A DNA stretch of 64,000 bases, from the NCBI GenBank assembly GCA_021030915.1, contig JAGEMR010000021.1, forward strand, positions 62,001 through 126,000, read 5' to 3'. Made by a program: the position numbers and the translations under genes. Origin of the DNA: Astrothelium macrocarpum. Its lineage: Eukaryota > Ascomycota > Dothideomycetes > Trypetheliales > Trypetheliaceae. Shown here in pieces: positions 1 to 9,772 of this stretch. The notes beneath the pieces were generated by a model. It saw nothing but the letters and a program-made list of their open reading frames with translations. It did no database searches and was not told the DNA's origin. Position 1 is the stretch's first letter. Each line of letters starts with the position of its first letter.

Positions 1-460
1 AACGATTTGTGCAGCTCCAATATGTTTTACAGCGGGTGATTTGCAACTGCCGAGCCGCTCAACGACATGGAAGATCTCTCGTTTCGATGCTGTGCAACAT
101 TGCGGCATCGAGGATGCATTGCAAAAACCACGCAGGGCGCAGAACAACGCATTTCGGCAGTTCATGCAAAACGTGAAGAACCAGACTGCAATGGTGATTG
201 CCGACAAAACCTTGAAAGAGGTAAACGATAGCTTCGCTGTCAATTGGGGGGATTGCCTTGTCGGCATGCCAACTTCGATTCCTCATAGGTTTTGCGGAAT
301 TCCGACAAAGTTGAAAGTAAGCAACCTGTGCCATGTCAGCACGGCAGTTGAAAGTCAAGGCTGCAATGCTGAATATACGATCGTGAAAATTGGGCGCCTA
401 GTAATCCTACAAACTGTCTACTCAAAGCTCTACGTCATTTTTAAGTGAGACTTCACTGAA
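1..460. other. Window start, no supported gene
   Basis: No ORF here begins with ATG and shows a recognisable domain. The one long open frame (41-448, plus) starts on TTG and encodes no motif I recognise. The stretch ends at the left inverted repeat of a MITE-like element. Confidence 0.5.
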
Positions 461-676
461 GGTTGCAATAAGAAATGTCACCCGCGACCGCGAGAAATAT
501 AATTGCTCTTATTTCATGGAGAAATCCTCAGTAATAAAAATTATGAAAATCTTAAGTGACGTGTTTTGTTGAATTATTGTCAGATTCCAATGTCTTGGAA
601 TGATATGGGGCCCTCTCTATGAAGCCTGCGGCAGTGATATGCATCGCGATTGCAGGTGACATTTCTTATTGCAACC
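461..676. mobile_element. MITE-like element, copy 1
   Basis: A 216-bp element with terminal inverted repeats. The left end reads GGTTGCAATAAGAAATGTCACC and the right end is its exact reverse complement; similarity continues for about 33 bp with a few mismatches. It has no coding capacity and is AT-rich inside. Two related copies lie at 18085-18312 and 20403-20652. Copies 1 and 2 share the right sub-terminal part (a GC-rich stretch around 610-655), and copies 1 and 3 share an internal stretch around AGAAATCCTCAG. A target-site duplication is not clear: CACTG occurs on both flanks, but the right-hand CCACTGG is shared by copy 2 and so may belong to the element. It sits about 150 bp beyond the stop of the MFS gene. 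Confidence 0.75.
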
Positions 677-823
677 ACTGGGGGCTGCATAAGACTGAGC
701 TGAAACGAAGGATCTCAGCTCATTATCAGAAGAGCTTCTAACAACCATGTTCGAATATTGTCCGAGAACCCTTGTCATATCCGCTATCAATTTTAAGCTC
801 CTGCTTTACCAAATATTGGCATC

Positions 824-2481
824 TCAAGCCTTGATCGTATCATAGCGGCTTTTCTTTCGAATCTCTGGTCCCCACCTAAAGAGAACCCATGGGATCGGCA
901 AAAATGCCAAAGCAACAAAGCCGAGCAGGCTGCTTGCCCAGCCCACTCCCAATGCGTCGTACACTATTGATCCGACCTTTTAGCATCGTGAAATCTGCAC
1001 GAAGTTTCGACATTTCCAGAAACTTGACTTACTCTGAATAGTGAAAAGCGGAAATACACCACCAATTGTGTAACGCATGAAGCCATTCGCTGCTAGTGAC
1101 GAAGCACCCACCAATGGTCCGTACACATCTACAAGGTACGAAACACTTGACCACTACATAAGATCAGCAAGGTTGGACGAGCGTGAAAAAAGAGGTATAC
1201 GTATCTTCAACTTACAAAAATGGAAAGGTTTCCCCAAGCAAATGGCACAGACGCAATGACTGGGCTGATCCAATGTATGTCTTTTCGTGCAGTCCATCCA
1301 AACCAGAACAAACTTATAACAACCAGAACCGAACCCAACATTGCTTGGTACAATCGATGCTCTGGAGCAACTGCGGTACCGCCTTCTGCTTTAATTCGCC
1401 GATACATTTTCTGGTACACTGTCTGATCAATTATGATTGTAGAGATGAGGCTCAAAATACATCCAACGCCGAGCCCAATAAAAGTAAGTCCAGTCTGACT
1501 CAAGTCGAATCCATAGATCCCTGAAAAGACGATCGGAAACACGGGGTAAAAGGCATAGATGACTGCAAAGGTGAATGCACTATATGCGGAAAATGCGAGA
1601 ACGATGGGCTCGGTGACCAACATGCTTAGAGGTCGGATTAACGTAATAGTGAGCGTGTTGCGGGCCACAGCTGTACCCGTCGGACCTTCTTTTGGAATTG
1701 GTTTTCCCTGCTTCTTGGCCACGCGCTTGACGATGATTTTCCGATACGTTTCCGAGATGGTCAAGCCCATGATGAATAGCGGCACGGCGGCAAACAAAAT
1801 CACCCACTGGGTCCATCTCCAATTTTCGTATTGCGCTGCAAATCCACCAAGGACGGGGCCGAGCGCAGGGCCTAGAAACGGCGCGCCAAGGTAGAAACTG
1901 CTGCCAAACCCACGCAAGTGGACTGGTAGCACGTCCGCCAACAAACCGCCCCCCACAGCGAGAACCGGTCCCCCAGCCATTCCTGCAAAGAATCGACATA
2001 CGAGGAGCGCTGCAAATGTTTGAGAGAATCCGGCGCCTAATGTGAAAAGCATGTACCCGAACAACGAGGCATTGAAGACTACTTTTCGTCCCAAAGTCTC
2101 ACTGATTGGGGCAGCGATAATAGGAGCAAAACCCAGTCCAAAGGTAAACAAGGTGAGGCCGAGGTACGCTGCCGTTTGGGAGACGTGAAACTGCTCTGTG
2201 ATTTGGGGTACGCCTGGGGTGTAGATTGACGATCCGAGTGTTACGAGCCAGGCTTGTAGAGCTATAAAGCACAGATGCCATATTCGTTTCGGCCATGACC
2301 AATTGAATGGGTTTTCGGGGAGGTCTTGCCAGTTAATTTCAGTTGTCGTCCTTGCAATCGCAGTATTAGTTCCATCAGCTTGTATCTGACTATCGAGCTT
2401 CTCTAGATCGTGGATTGATGCTACATTTGCAGGTTGTATCTCTTGAAGAATGACATTTTCGGCGGAACCTTCGAGAGTCAT
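824..2481 (-). CDS. MFS multidrug/polyamine-type exporter (DHA1)
   Basis: Three exons (1216-2481, 1033-1153, 824-963) give 508 residues. Intron 1 (62 nt) opens with GTAAGT and ends TAG; intron 2 (69 nt) opens with GTAAGT. A hydrophilic N-terminus of about 90 residues is followed by 12 predicted membrane helices. The region around SSIYTPGVPQI and the loop 2-3 signature (PISETLGRK) are typical of the DHA1 proton antiporters related to yeast Tpo1/Flu1. The spliced C-terminus (DVYGPLVGASSLAANGFMRY, then GWASSLLGF and WVLFRWGP) matches the family's conserved last helices, which supports the splicing. The likely role is proton-driven export of drugs, polyamines or metabolites at the plasma membrane; the substrate cannot be read from sequence. 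An 87-codon ATG ORF upstream (2741-2478) overlaps the start codon as ATGA. Confidence 0.9.
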
Positions 2482-3858
2482 ACTTTCTGATGCTTCTTCA
2501 AATCGAAAAGGCGCTTTGTTCTTGCGGCTGGGCTGTTCTGTATTGCTCTCGTGATACTGATTCCTTCAAGGCTGCTAAATAGGAGCGTTTGGAGGATGCT
2601 TTTTTGTCGGTAATAGATTGAAGCAACTCCGAGATGGCGATAGAAGGTAGAGATCAAGCACAAAAATAAAGATGCTGAAACAAACAATAGTGACGTAGAG
2701 AATACACTTAGAGGAAGTTGAAGATAAATAGGAGACTCCATTCATTTTCTTTGATGTCTAAATTGTAAACAAATGCAGATACCACTATCTGCAATCGTTT
2801 GCGCAAACGTCTTCCTCCATCACGCACCATAGCTCCTGGCCAGATCAGTAATCAAGGATAGAAAGATACATGATTAGAGGTAGAGAACGTAGACGACTGT
2901 ATGTTGACATTGTTCCAACAAATAAGAGAGCAATGACGCAAGCGTCAACGACTTCAAACCTGACCCTTTCCATGGTTGATGAAATTGAATCTGGCTAGCA
3001 GACTAAACATGAACGTAGATTATTGGCCGCATATTGGACCTTTACAGAATAAGTGGTGATTAATAATAGCATTTTGTGTCATGGCGTTGATACCCCCTTA
3101 TTTTGAGGATCAGACAAATGTGTACCCGACTAATTGCCTCGGTGTTCACTAATGGGAACTTCTAAACATGTACCGCCCCACCGTAGTTAGCTCTGCGTAT
3201 AAAGAGAAATTGACTGCCTCGCAATTGAAATATAACACTGGCTGCTCGACCGAACATTAGCTTTTGGTGAATGGTGCTGTGTTCAAACCTGCCAGCCGCT
3301 TGAAGACACTCTCTGATAGACTAATCCAGGGACATGCAAGGGGTCCCAAGAAGCAATGCCATGGACCGCAAGAATTGAGAATTAGCTGTTTGGACGCTTG
3401 GAAAAGCCGCGATTAAATACAGTAGGAAGGTATCAGTGCACTTCTCAGTGGCGTGAATTCACGGCGTACCAGAGGCATGGCCGGCACGGAAATGTTCATT
3501 GGCAAGGCTGAGGTTGTGTTTTGGTGACGAGATCGGAGATGTGCGACAAGCGAGACGCTAAAAGCCGCACCGTCCAAGTTCGTCGCTTGCGTGATTACAC
3601 CAATTAAAGGGAGAATTCACCCAATTCTGCGCCGACGTCACTCATCACTTAGAGCTTGGCACTAGCGCGCCGCAATCGTGATTTGGAAGGAGCTCTATTC
3701 ACCATGACCGCCAGCTTTCTATCGTCTGTTGAACACCTCGCTGGCTTTGAGCTTCTGCTGTCATTCCCGTCAATTCAATCCGGAAGCTTGCGCACTCCTT
3801 TTAATTGAGCATTTCCAAAAGACATCTTGTCAAACCATTGAACTTGACCTTCATCACA
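2482..3858. other. Divergent intergenic region
   Basis: Promoter space shared by the minus-strand MFS gene and the plus-strand small Cys-rich gene. A TATAAA-like sequence lies near 3198. I see no coding region with recognisable features apart from the 2741-2478 upstream ORF. Confidence 0.5.
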
Positions 3859-4347
3859 ATGGCAGACTGTCTTCCCTTTCCTGTCATCTGCTTCCAATGC
3901 GGAACGTAAGTGTCAAGAGCGAAGCTGTCGCGAGCCAGAGTTAGACTAACGCCATGTAGTGATCAAAACGTATGCTATTTACGCGCTTTTACCCTCAATG
4001 GCTTTGCAATGCCTGGAAACTAAGCATTTTGTGTCTAGCCGTGCCACTGCAAGGTAGTTGGACCAACACTGGGCTTCGCCGTAACCGTAGTTTCAGCGGT
4101 ACGTGAGCCATTAAGAGCAGAGTGCTCCTAGATTTGTTGAGGCTCAATCGGGGATGCTAACGCTCCCGCGCAGGTGATATGCTGGCCCGCGTCGATCTTG
4201 TGTGGATGTTGTTTGACAGAGACAGGAAAGAAGTAAGATAAAGCTTCAAGCACATGCTCTTTGATTGATGTGCTAACACATTTGCAAAGGATGTTGGGTG
4301 CGCCTGTCGATTACGGGAACGCGTGCAGCAATGCAATACCTATATGA
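3859..4347 (+). CDS. Small conserved Cys-rich, membrane-associated-looking protein, 77 aa
   Basis: Five small exons (3859-3905, 3960-3969, 4039-4098, 4174-4232, 4290-4347) encode 77 residues, so no single ORF reveals it. Introns of 54, 69, 75 and 57 nt start GTAAGT, GTATGC, GTACGT and GTAAGA; intron 1 carries an ACTAAC branch site. Exon 2 is only 10 nt. The product starts MADCLPFPVICFQCGT, then PCHCKVVGPT, a hydrophobic stretch (about residues 27-52, LGFAVTVVSAVICWPASIL), CGCCLTETGK, and ends SNAIPI. Eight Cys lie in CxxC/CxC-like pairs, suggesting metal or lipid attachment at a membrane. I recall similar tiny fungal proteins with the CHCKVVGPTLGF and CWPAS motifs but know no function. All introns keep frame and the total is exactly 78 codons. 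Confidence 0.8.
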
Positions 4348-5287
4348 CATTTATAATACCTAAAGAACAAGGCATCGCGGTACAAATGAGTGTTTTAGGC
4401 AGAGAAATTTTGGGCATGTGCACGAGCTTACGGACAAGAGTACCTTAATGAACACGAGAATATAATACAACTGACTCCTGGATGACTGACCACCGTGGCC
4501 TCAATCATTTTTTGGAAACAATTGTCACAACCTTCCATGATGAACAATCTAATCGTGCCTTCGATATTGAGCGGAATTCGAGTGAATGGACCCCGTGATA
4601 TTGTGTGCCGAATGTTGCATCGCGGTCTGGATGTTGTTGCGCGGATTTTGCCTTGTGAAGTTCAACACTCACCGATACTATTTGATCAACACATGTCGCG
4701 TAAAGGTAGAGTGATGGCGGCAGACCACCAAAACGCGTGTTATAGAGCAAAATCAATCGGTTCATGTTCGGCTTTCAAACGTAGCTTATCTTGTCTACCA
4801 AATCGACTCGATACCAGTCAAATAGATTAAGTCTCTTTCGGCACAAAAACTATTCTCTTGAAGAACCTAGCTCTTTTATCCAAAGCCAGCCAAATACGAT
4901 GGGTAGGTTCTGGACCCCTTTGATCTCTATCACTTGCTACCAGATCGGTTTGTCGAGAGAAGTCTCAAAATAAGTCTGGGGCCGCTCTGATCCTAGGCGT
5001 CAAAACCCAGTAGTTGCTCTCCTAAGTGGTCCACGAAAGAGAAATCGAATGTGGATCCGAGGAGCGGCATATTGGTTTGCAATAAGATTTGTTGTAAACT
5101 GCAAGAGAGATAAATTAGCTGCACACCTATTATGGATGACCTCGATACCATTTCGGGCGGTCATACGCATTGAATTATTCGCCGAGAAAAATTCGTGAGA
5201 GCCGCACCGATTTTTGTTGTTGAGGACCTCCTTGATCTGTGTTGAGCAGGAAATATCTATCATTGTTTACAACGTTTCTTTTTGCAG
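4348..5287. other. Intergenic region and unresolved 5' part of the next gene
   Basis: Holds the 3' flank of the small gene and, probably, the promoter and first exon of the Lys-rich protein. The pyrimidine-rich run ending TTTTTGCAG at 5279-5287 looks like a 3' splice site. Possible first exons include an ORF from the ATG at 5049, with candidate donors near 5090, 5156 and 5194, but none is compelling. Confidence 0.4.
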
Positions 5288-6823
5288 AGGCTGGCGCCGT
5301 ATAGGTTGGAGTTGGCTAAGAAAAATCCAACTACTGCTCTATTAACGACTGAAATACTTACGTTTCTCCAAGATCCCCCAGAGCCGTATGATGACTGGTC
5401 GGACCTTCCTAAGGAGCTGACTTGGCCGGAGGGGAGAGACATAATTGAGGAAGCATTCCCGGAACCGGATTATGGAATAACAAGCGTCGAACTACTTGAG
5501 AATACAGAGATCAATCCAGGAGATATCGACTTTCGTACCTTTGCACTCGAAGCTGCTGCGGTTGGCTTGCTACAAGTTGGCAATGCTGACGGGGATAATG
5601 GTAAAATAGAACAGAATCATAAACATGAAATTGAGACAAACACTAAAACAAAAATTACAGACGAGACTAACGAGGCAAACCCCCAAACTCCAGCAACGAC
5701 CAACACAGGAGATCTAGTAACTCACGATCCGGTCAACCAAATTCTCCCTCCGCCTCTTATGAACTATGGGGATTCATCTCTGAGTGGGCCTTTACCTCAA
5801 CATTTTCCACCCGACGATGGCTTGCCATTCTTTCCTCGTACTGATTACGCAACGTCTGGTTTCCCGCCGTTCCCTACGAGCTTTCCGCCGTTCCCTACGA
5901 GCTTTCCGCCGTACCCTGCAAGTTTTCCGCCATTCCCTGCAAGTTTTCCATCATTCCCTAGTCAGACTTTTACTACTGGGGTCTCCTCTGAGTCAGCATT
6001 TACGGAGGTTGGAGTACAGCAAACGATAGACATGCCGACGAGTGTAGGAGACAATCTCGGGCCAGTGGAACAGTGTACACAAACGGAGGTGGTGAATGAA
6101 GCTGGTACCACAAGCCAAACCCCAGTGCAAGAGTCCATCGACACGACTTCATACATTGCAACATCAGTACCAAATAATGTGGATGCGACTGAGATTGAGG
6201 ATGAAGCTGATACAATCGTTCTGGGCACTACTTTACAGCCAAAAGTTCCTGCGGAAAAGATGCTGCCAATACGGCAACGTCAGGAACAGAAAGAGAGTTT
6301 GATTTCAGCCGAAGTGAGTTCTATTTCGGTTGACAATGCCAACGACGCCTACAACATTGACAAGGAGGACCCTGGTGAAAAGGTAACAACCAGGACGAAG
6401 AAGCCAAGGAAAGCTGCTCAGGCTAAAACGAAGAAGAATGCTGTAACACTTGGAGTCACAGACGAGCGTAAGAAGGAAGACCGTACGGCTGAAGTCAAAT
6501 TCCCTGAGGCAACAAAGTTGGACATTGGAGATGCTGCAACCACGGAGGCTGAATCCATGAACCCTGCAGCCAAGACTGGTGAGATGGGCTGGGGTATGCC
6601 CGACGACGAAGGAAAAGCGGTTGTTTCGCAGGGGAATGCCAAGGTCGGGCGAAAGCGAAAGAGTACGGGAGGTGAGAAGAAAACGGACAGGTCAAAAAGG
6701 TCTAGAAGGAGCGGTGATGGAAAGATGAAGAAGGGTGAGGAAGTGGAGAAACAGTCTCTCCGCAGGAGCACGCGTCTGAGTGGGGGCGATAATAACAATA
6801 GCGACGGAAAGGCAAACAAATAA
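5288..6823 (+). CDS. Lys-rich, probably nuclear protein with Pro/Phe heptad repeats (5' end unresolved)
   Basis: The open frame has no ATG near its start. It begins directly after a clear acceptor (TTTTTGCAG), so at least one upstream exon is missing; the visible part is 511 residues. The first 100 residues look structured and acidic (LAPYRLELAKKNPTTALL, DDWSDLPKELTWPEGRDI). Then come a Thr/Asn-rich linker, five PPFPTSF-type heptads (DNA 5861-5965), a long polar region, and a basic tail with KKPRKAAQAKTKK, GRKRKS, RSKRSRRS and LRRSTRLS, which resemble bipartite nuclear signals or AT-hook-like DNA contacts. I recognise no catalytic domain. It could be a chromatin-associated or nucleolar protein; that is inference from composition. 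Confidence 0.6.
   Translation, partial: RLAPYRLELAKKNPTTALLTTEILTFLQDPPEPYDDWSDLPKELTWPEGRDIIEEAFPEPDYGITSVELLENTEINPGDIDFRTFALEAAAVGLLQVGNADGDNGKIEQNHKHEIETNTKTKITDETNEANPQTPATTNTGDLVTHDPVNQILPPPLMNYGDSSLSGPLPQHFPPDDGLPFFPRTDYATSGFPPFPTSFPPFPTSFPPYPASFPPFPASFPSFPSQTFTTGVSSESAFTEVGVQQTIDMPTSVGDNLGPVEQCTQTEVVNEAGTTSQTPVQESIDTTSYIATSVPNNVDATEIEDEADTIVLGTTLQPKVPAEKMLPIRQRQEQKESLISAEVSSISVDNANDAYNIDKEDPGEKVTTRTKKPRKAAQAKTKKNAVTLGVTDERKKEDRTAEVKFPEATKLDIGDAATTEAESMNPAAKTGEMGWGMPDDEGKAVVSQGNAKVGRKRKSTGGEKKTDRSKRSRRSGDGKMKKGEEVEKQSLRRSTRLSGGDNNNSDGKANK
5861..5965 (+). repeat. Five tandem 21-bp units inside a CDS
   Basis: Units start at 5861, 5882, 5903, 5924 and 5945. The first two are nearly identical (TTTCCGCCGTTCCCTACGAGC) and the later ones diverge. 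Each encodes a heptad such as FPPFPTS or FPPYPAS. The period is a multiple of three, so copy-number change would keep frame. Confidence 0.9.
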
Positions 6824-7358
6824 GGCGCGGAAGTAGGAAGATTCCCAATCGATGGTGCATGTACTCTGTAGAAAGGTCATGGGTGATGGGTAATGGCGAT
6901 GCGAAGAAAGTGTGATATGACACGAGGACATGCGATAGAAAATTGATTTTTTCGGCACATGAAGCAATCTCGTGATGTTTCCCGTTCAGGGTCCTGGAGG
7001 CGAAACGGAGGAGCAGTTCAATTTGCTGCTAACTCCTAGTTAGTACATCGATGCAGCTGCGCCAGCCTTGTCCCGAGCTGCGTCATCGCCCTCCACCAAC
7101 CAAGTCCAGCCAGGAGGAGATCCACGCATCGTCGTGTACAGCTGGCCTTCCACTCAAACTCCTTTTTGACGGCCTGCCGCCTCCGACTTTCCATGGATCT
7201 CCCCTTTCTGTACGCCATCTGATAGCTTGCTTGTGTGCCACCGACGTTGCATTGACCCCATCTCATCAGCTGCCCCTGCATAGCTGACGTCCTCCATTGC
7301 TTCGAACCCTTCTTACTGTCTAGGCACGCGAATCGCTGTCAACGCTGATGAATGCACC
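6824..7358. other. Intergenic region
   Basis: 3' flank of the Lys-rich gene and 5' leader of the next gene. Short open frames on both strands (7036-7287) lack recognisable motifs. Confidence 0.5.
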
Positions 7359-8534
7359 ATGAGTAGCCTGGAGACCACGCCAAAGGGTGCCGTGAGTCCA
7401 CGCAACTCTGGTGTCCCTCTTTTACAACGGGACTCCTCGGAAACACCAAAGGGAAGTGGTCCGGTGTCTCAGGACGGTGTCGATAATGCTCAAGACGATA
7501 CCCCCCAACAATCCTCCAAATTAAGCAAGAGACGGCTATTCGGTCTGGGTAAAAAGAAGGACGAGCGTGTTGCTCGAAAAGACATTCAATCACCATCTGG
7601 CGAAGCAACTCCACCTGCATCTGCTGACACAATAAAACCGTTATCTCCAGGAATTGTGTCTTTATCAAGTACTGCCAGAACTTCAGAATCGCCCCAACGT
7701 CAGCGACAGAGCATCCAAGTAGCGACATCACCGCATCGTCGCGTGCGATCGACCTCCCCCAGAATGCACTCGCCTGCATCATCCCAAATCTTCGAGCGCG
7801 ATGTCCAGGAGACAGCTTCCTTGGCGGGCGATCTCTCGCCAAATATACCATCACACATTACTACAGAAAATCACATACCACCTGTGCTAGAGGCGTCATC
7901 GATCGCAATCACAGATGATCATTTGGATCCCGACAGTGTGGAAATTTTGACGCATTCTATCCACCAACCTGCAGCGCTTACCGTAACGGGAGGCGCCTCT
8001 GACCTTGCAGCATCTCCTCCATCCCAAGAAGACGTGCCCTCACAAGCATCTGCATCCCACATGGAGGCTGTAGAGGATGGAGGCTCCAACTACGGCGTTG
8101 CTTACGATAGCAACGATCCCCGACGCTTGAGTTTCATCTCATTCGCCGATGTCGTACAGGCCGAACACGTTGGAGGAAGCAGGGACTCGATCCATCTCAT
8201 GAGCCAATCCTCCACTGCACCGTCGGTATCGGCAAATCGCTCCCCGTCGCCTATTCGGTCGCCGGTGTCTGCATTGGGTACGTCGCCTCCAACTAGCGGC
8301 GCCACATCCTTCAAGGGACTGGAGACGTCACCATCGCGTGGCATGGGCATCCAAGTCGCCGGTAGTCCCACGAGCACCTCCAGCCCACCCAATTTCGGCG
8401 GTGGTGAATTGATGATTGAAACCATGCGACAGGCTTTGGATAAGACTGGGAGCGGCGATGTTGCGAGCCTCAAGCCTTTGAGCGCCGTGAGCATCGATGA
8501 AGCACCAGCTTCCGATCAACATCCGTTCAAATAG
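7359..8534 (+). CDS. Conserved fungal Ser/Pro-rich protein of unknown function, 391 aa
   Basis: A single exon starts at an ATG in good context (CACCATGAG). The product is largely disordered, rich in Ser, Pro, Thr and Ala with many SP/TP sites. Islands that look conserved are a basic patch KRRLFGLGKKK (about residue 57), SPRMHSPASSQIFERDVQ (about 130), IPPVLEASSIAITDDHLDPD (about 170), DPRRLSFISFADVV (about 253) and GGELMIETMRQALDKTGSGD near the C-terminus. I believe similar islands recur in uncharacterised ascomycete proteins, but that is memory, not a search. No membrane segment or enzyme motif is visible. The composition suggests a phospho-regulated scaffold; the function is unknown. Confidence 0.75.
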   Translation: MSSLETTPKGAVSPRNSGVPLLQRDSSETPKGSGPVSQDGVDNAQDDTPQQSSKLSKRRLFGLGKKKDERVARKDIQSPSGEATPPASADTIKPLSPGIVSLSSTARTSESPQRQRQSIQVATSPHRRVRSTSPRMHSPASSQIFERDVQETASLAGDLSPNIPSHITTENHIPPVLEASSIAITDDHLDPDSVEILTHSIHQPAALTVTGGASDLAASPPSQEDVPSQASASHMEAVEDGGSNYGVAYDSNDPRRLSFISFADVVQAEHVGGSRDSIHLMSQSSTAPSVSANRSPSPIRSPVSALGTSPPTSGATSFKGLETSPSRGMGIQVAGSPTSTSSPPNFGGGELMIETMRQALDKTGSGDVASLKPLSAVSIDEAPASDQHPFK

Positions 8535-9772
8535 GCGCAATCTTGGCGTCGAGCGTGTGGAAGCGCTCCCCACACGGGATGCACGTTTCACGACTGCGTC
8601 CGAATCCACGATCTCACAACGATTTTGGTTAGCTTTTCACATTTTTGCTTTCTTTTTTTGGTAGGATGCCGGCTGCCATCTGACTCTTCTTGTCGATCTC
8701 AAGTCTTGTCCTGTCGGCGTTCTCCGAGATACCTCTTTTGTTACTTAGGGTTTGATTTGCGTCTCATCCTGCATGTTCGTCAGCAACATGCATTTGTACG
8801 TTCTGGATTTTCTGTTTGAATTTGGCTTTTGTTTGTGCTTCCTCGTATGGAACGGGCCGGTTGAAACGAGGCTATGGGTGATTGGATCCTGCGGAATTCC
8901 TAATCCAGAGTCGATGCACATATGCCTTAGCCTGTAGAAACTAGATGAAGGGAATCTCTATATAAAAATGCCATCTTGCTTCAATGTATCTTCCTTTAGC
9001 CAGATTGTCTGCAGATGGGAGCACAGATGGCACTCCCGTTCGACCGTCGCCACTCCATGTTACCATTCGCCAATTCGAGTGTGCGAAGGTAGACGAATTG
9101 ATCTTCCGAAACCACACGTCCATTCCAAGCCAAGACAGCCCAACTGAATTAAGGCGTGGTGCGAGTACTTGAGAACATGCAGGAACAACGAACATATCCA
9201 ACCACGCTCTACCACGCCCAACTCCACCAACGCGACCTAAATCCTGTGGGTCTCGACGATCCCCACGAGCTGTCTCGTGTGCGTGTTACTAATCAGGCGC
9301 GCCGTGCCGTAGGAGTCTCAGCATGTCGCGTTGGCGCTACTGACCAGGACCCTGTGTTCTCTGGGCTCATGTTCTGGTGGCATATGCGGCTGCACTGATC
9401 AGAATGCGCCGCTTTCCCATCTGCATCATAACCACTTTTGTGACGCCCCTCCAGACTCCTCGCCCCAAATCCGATTGTCTGGGACAAAGGAATTCTGCGC
9501 GCCGACCTGAATAAGCACACCAGGCCTTGTGTGTTTGTCGCCGAAATTGCACGCGAGCCCTCTGTCCTCAAAATCTGCCCCACTGCTCCGAACCCCAATG
9601 CGGCAATCTGCGACAAAGCGTGGGGTCTCGTCTCAATACCACCACTGCCACGGCAATCGCAACCCCCTCGACTCTACTGCCCTCGACGACCAGTGTACCA
9701 CGCGATCTGCTGCCGGAAAAAATTTAGGCGGAGAGGAGGAGCTGCTGGGGATAGGGGGACGTGGAAGCCGCA
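8535..9772. other. Intergenic region, leader of the RasGAP gene
   Basis: About 1.2 kb. C-rich stretches and short overlapping ORFs just upstream of 9773 fit a long 5' leader. No supported gene. Confidence 0.5.
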
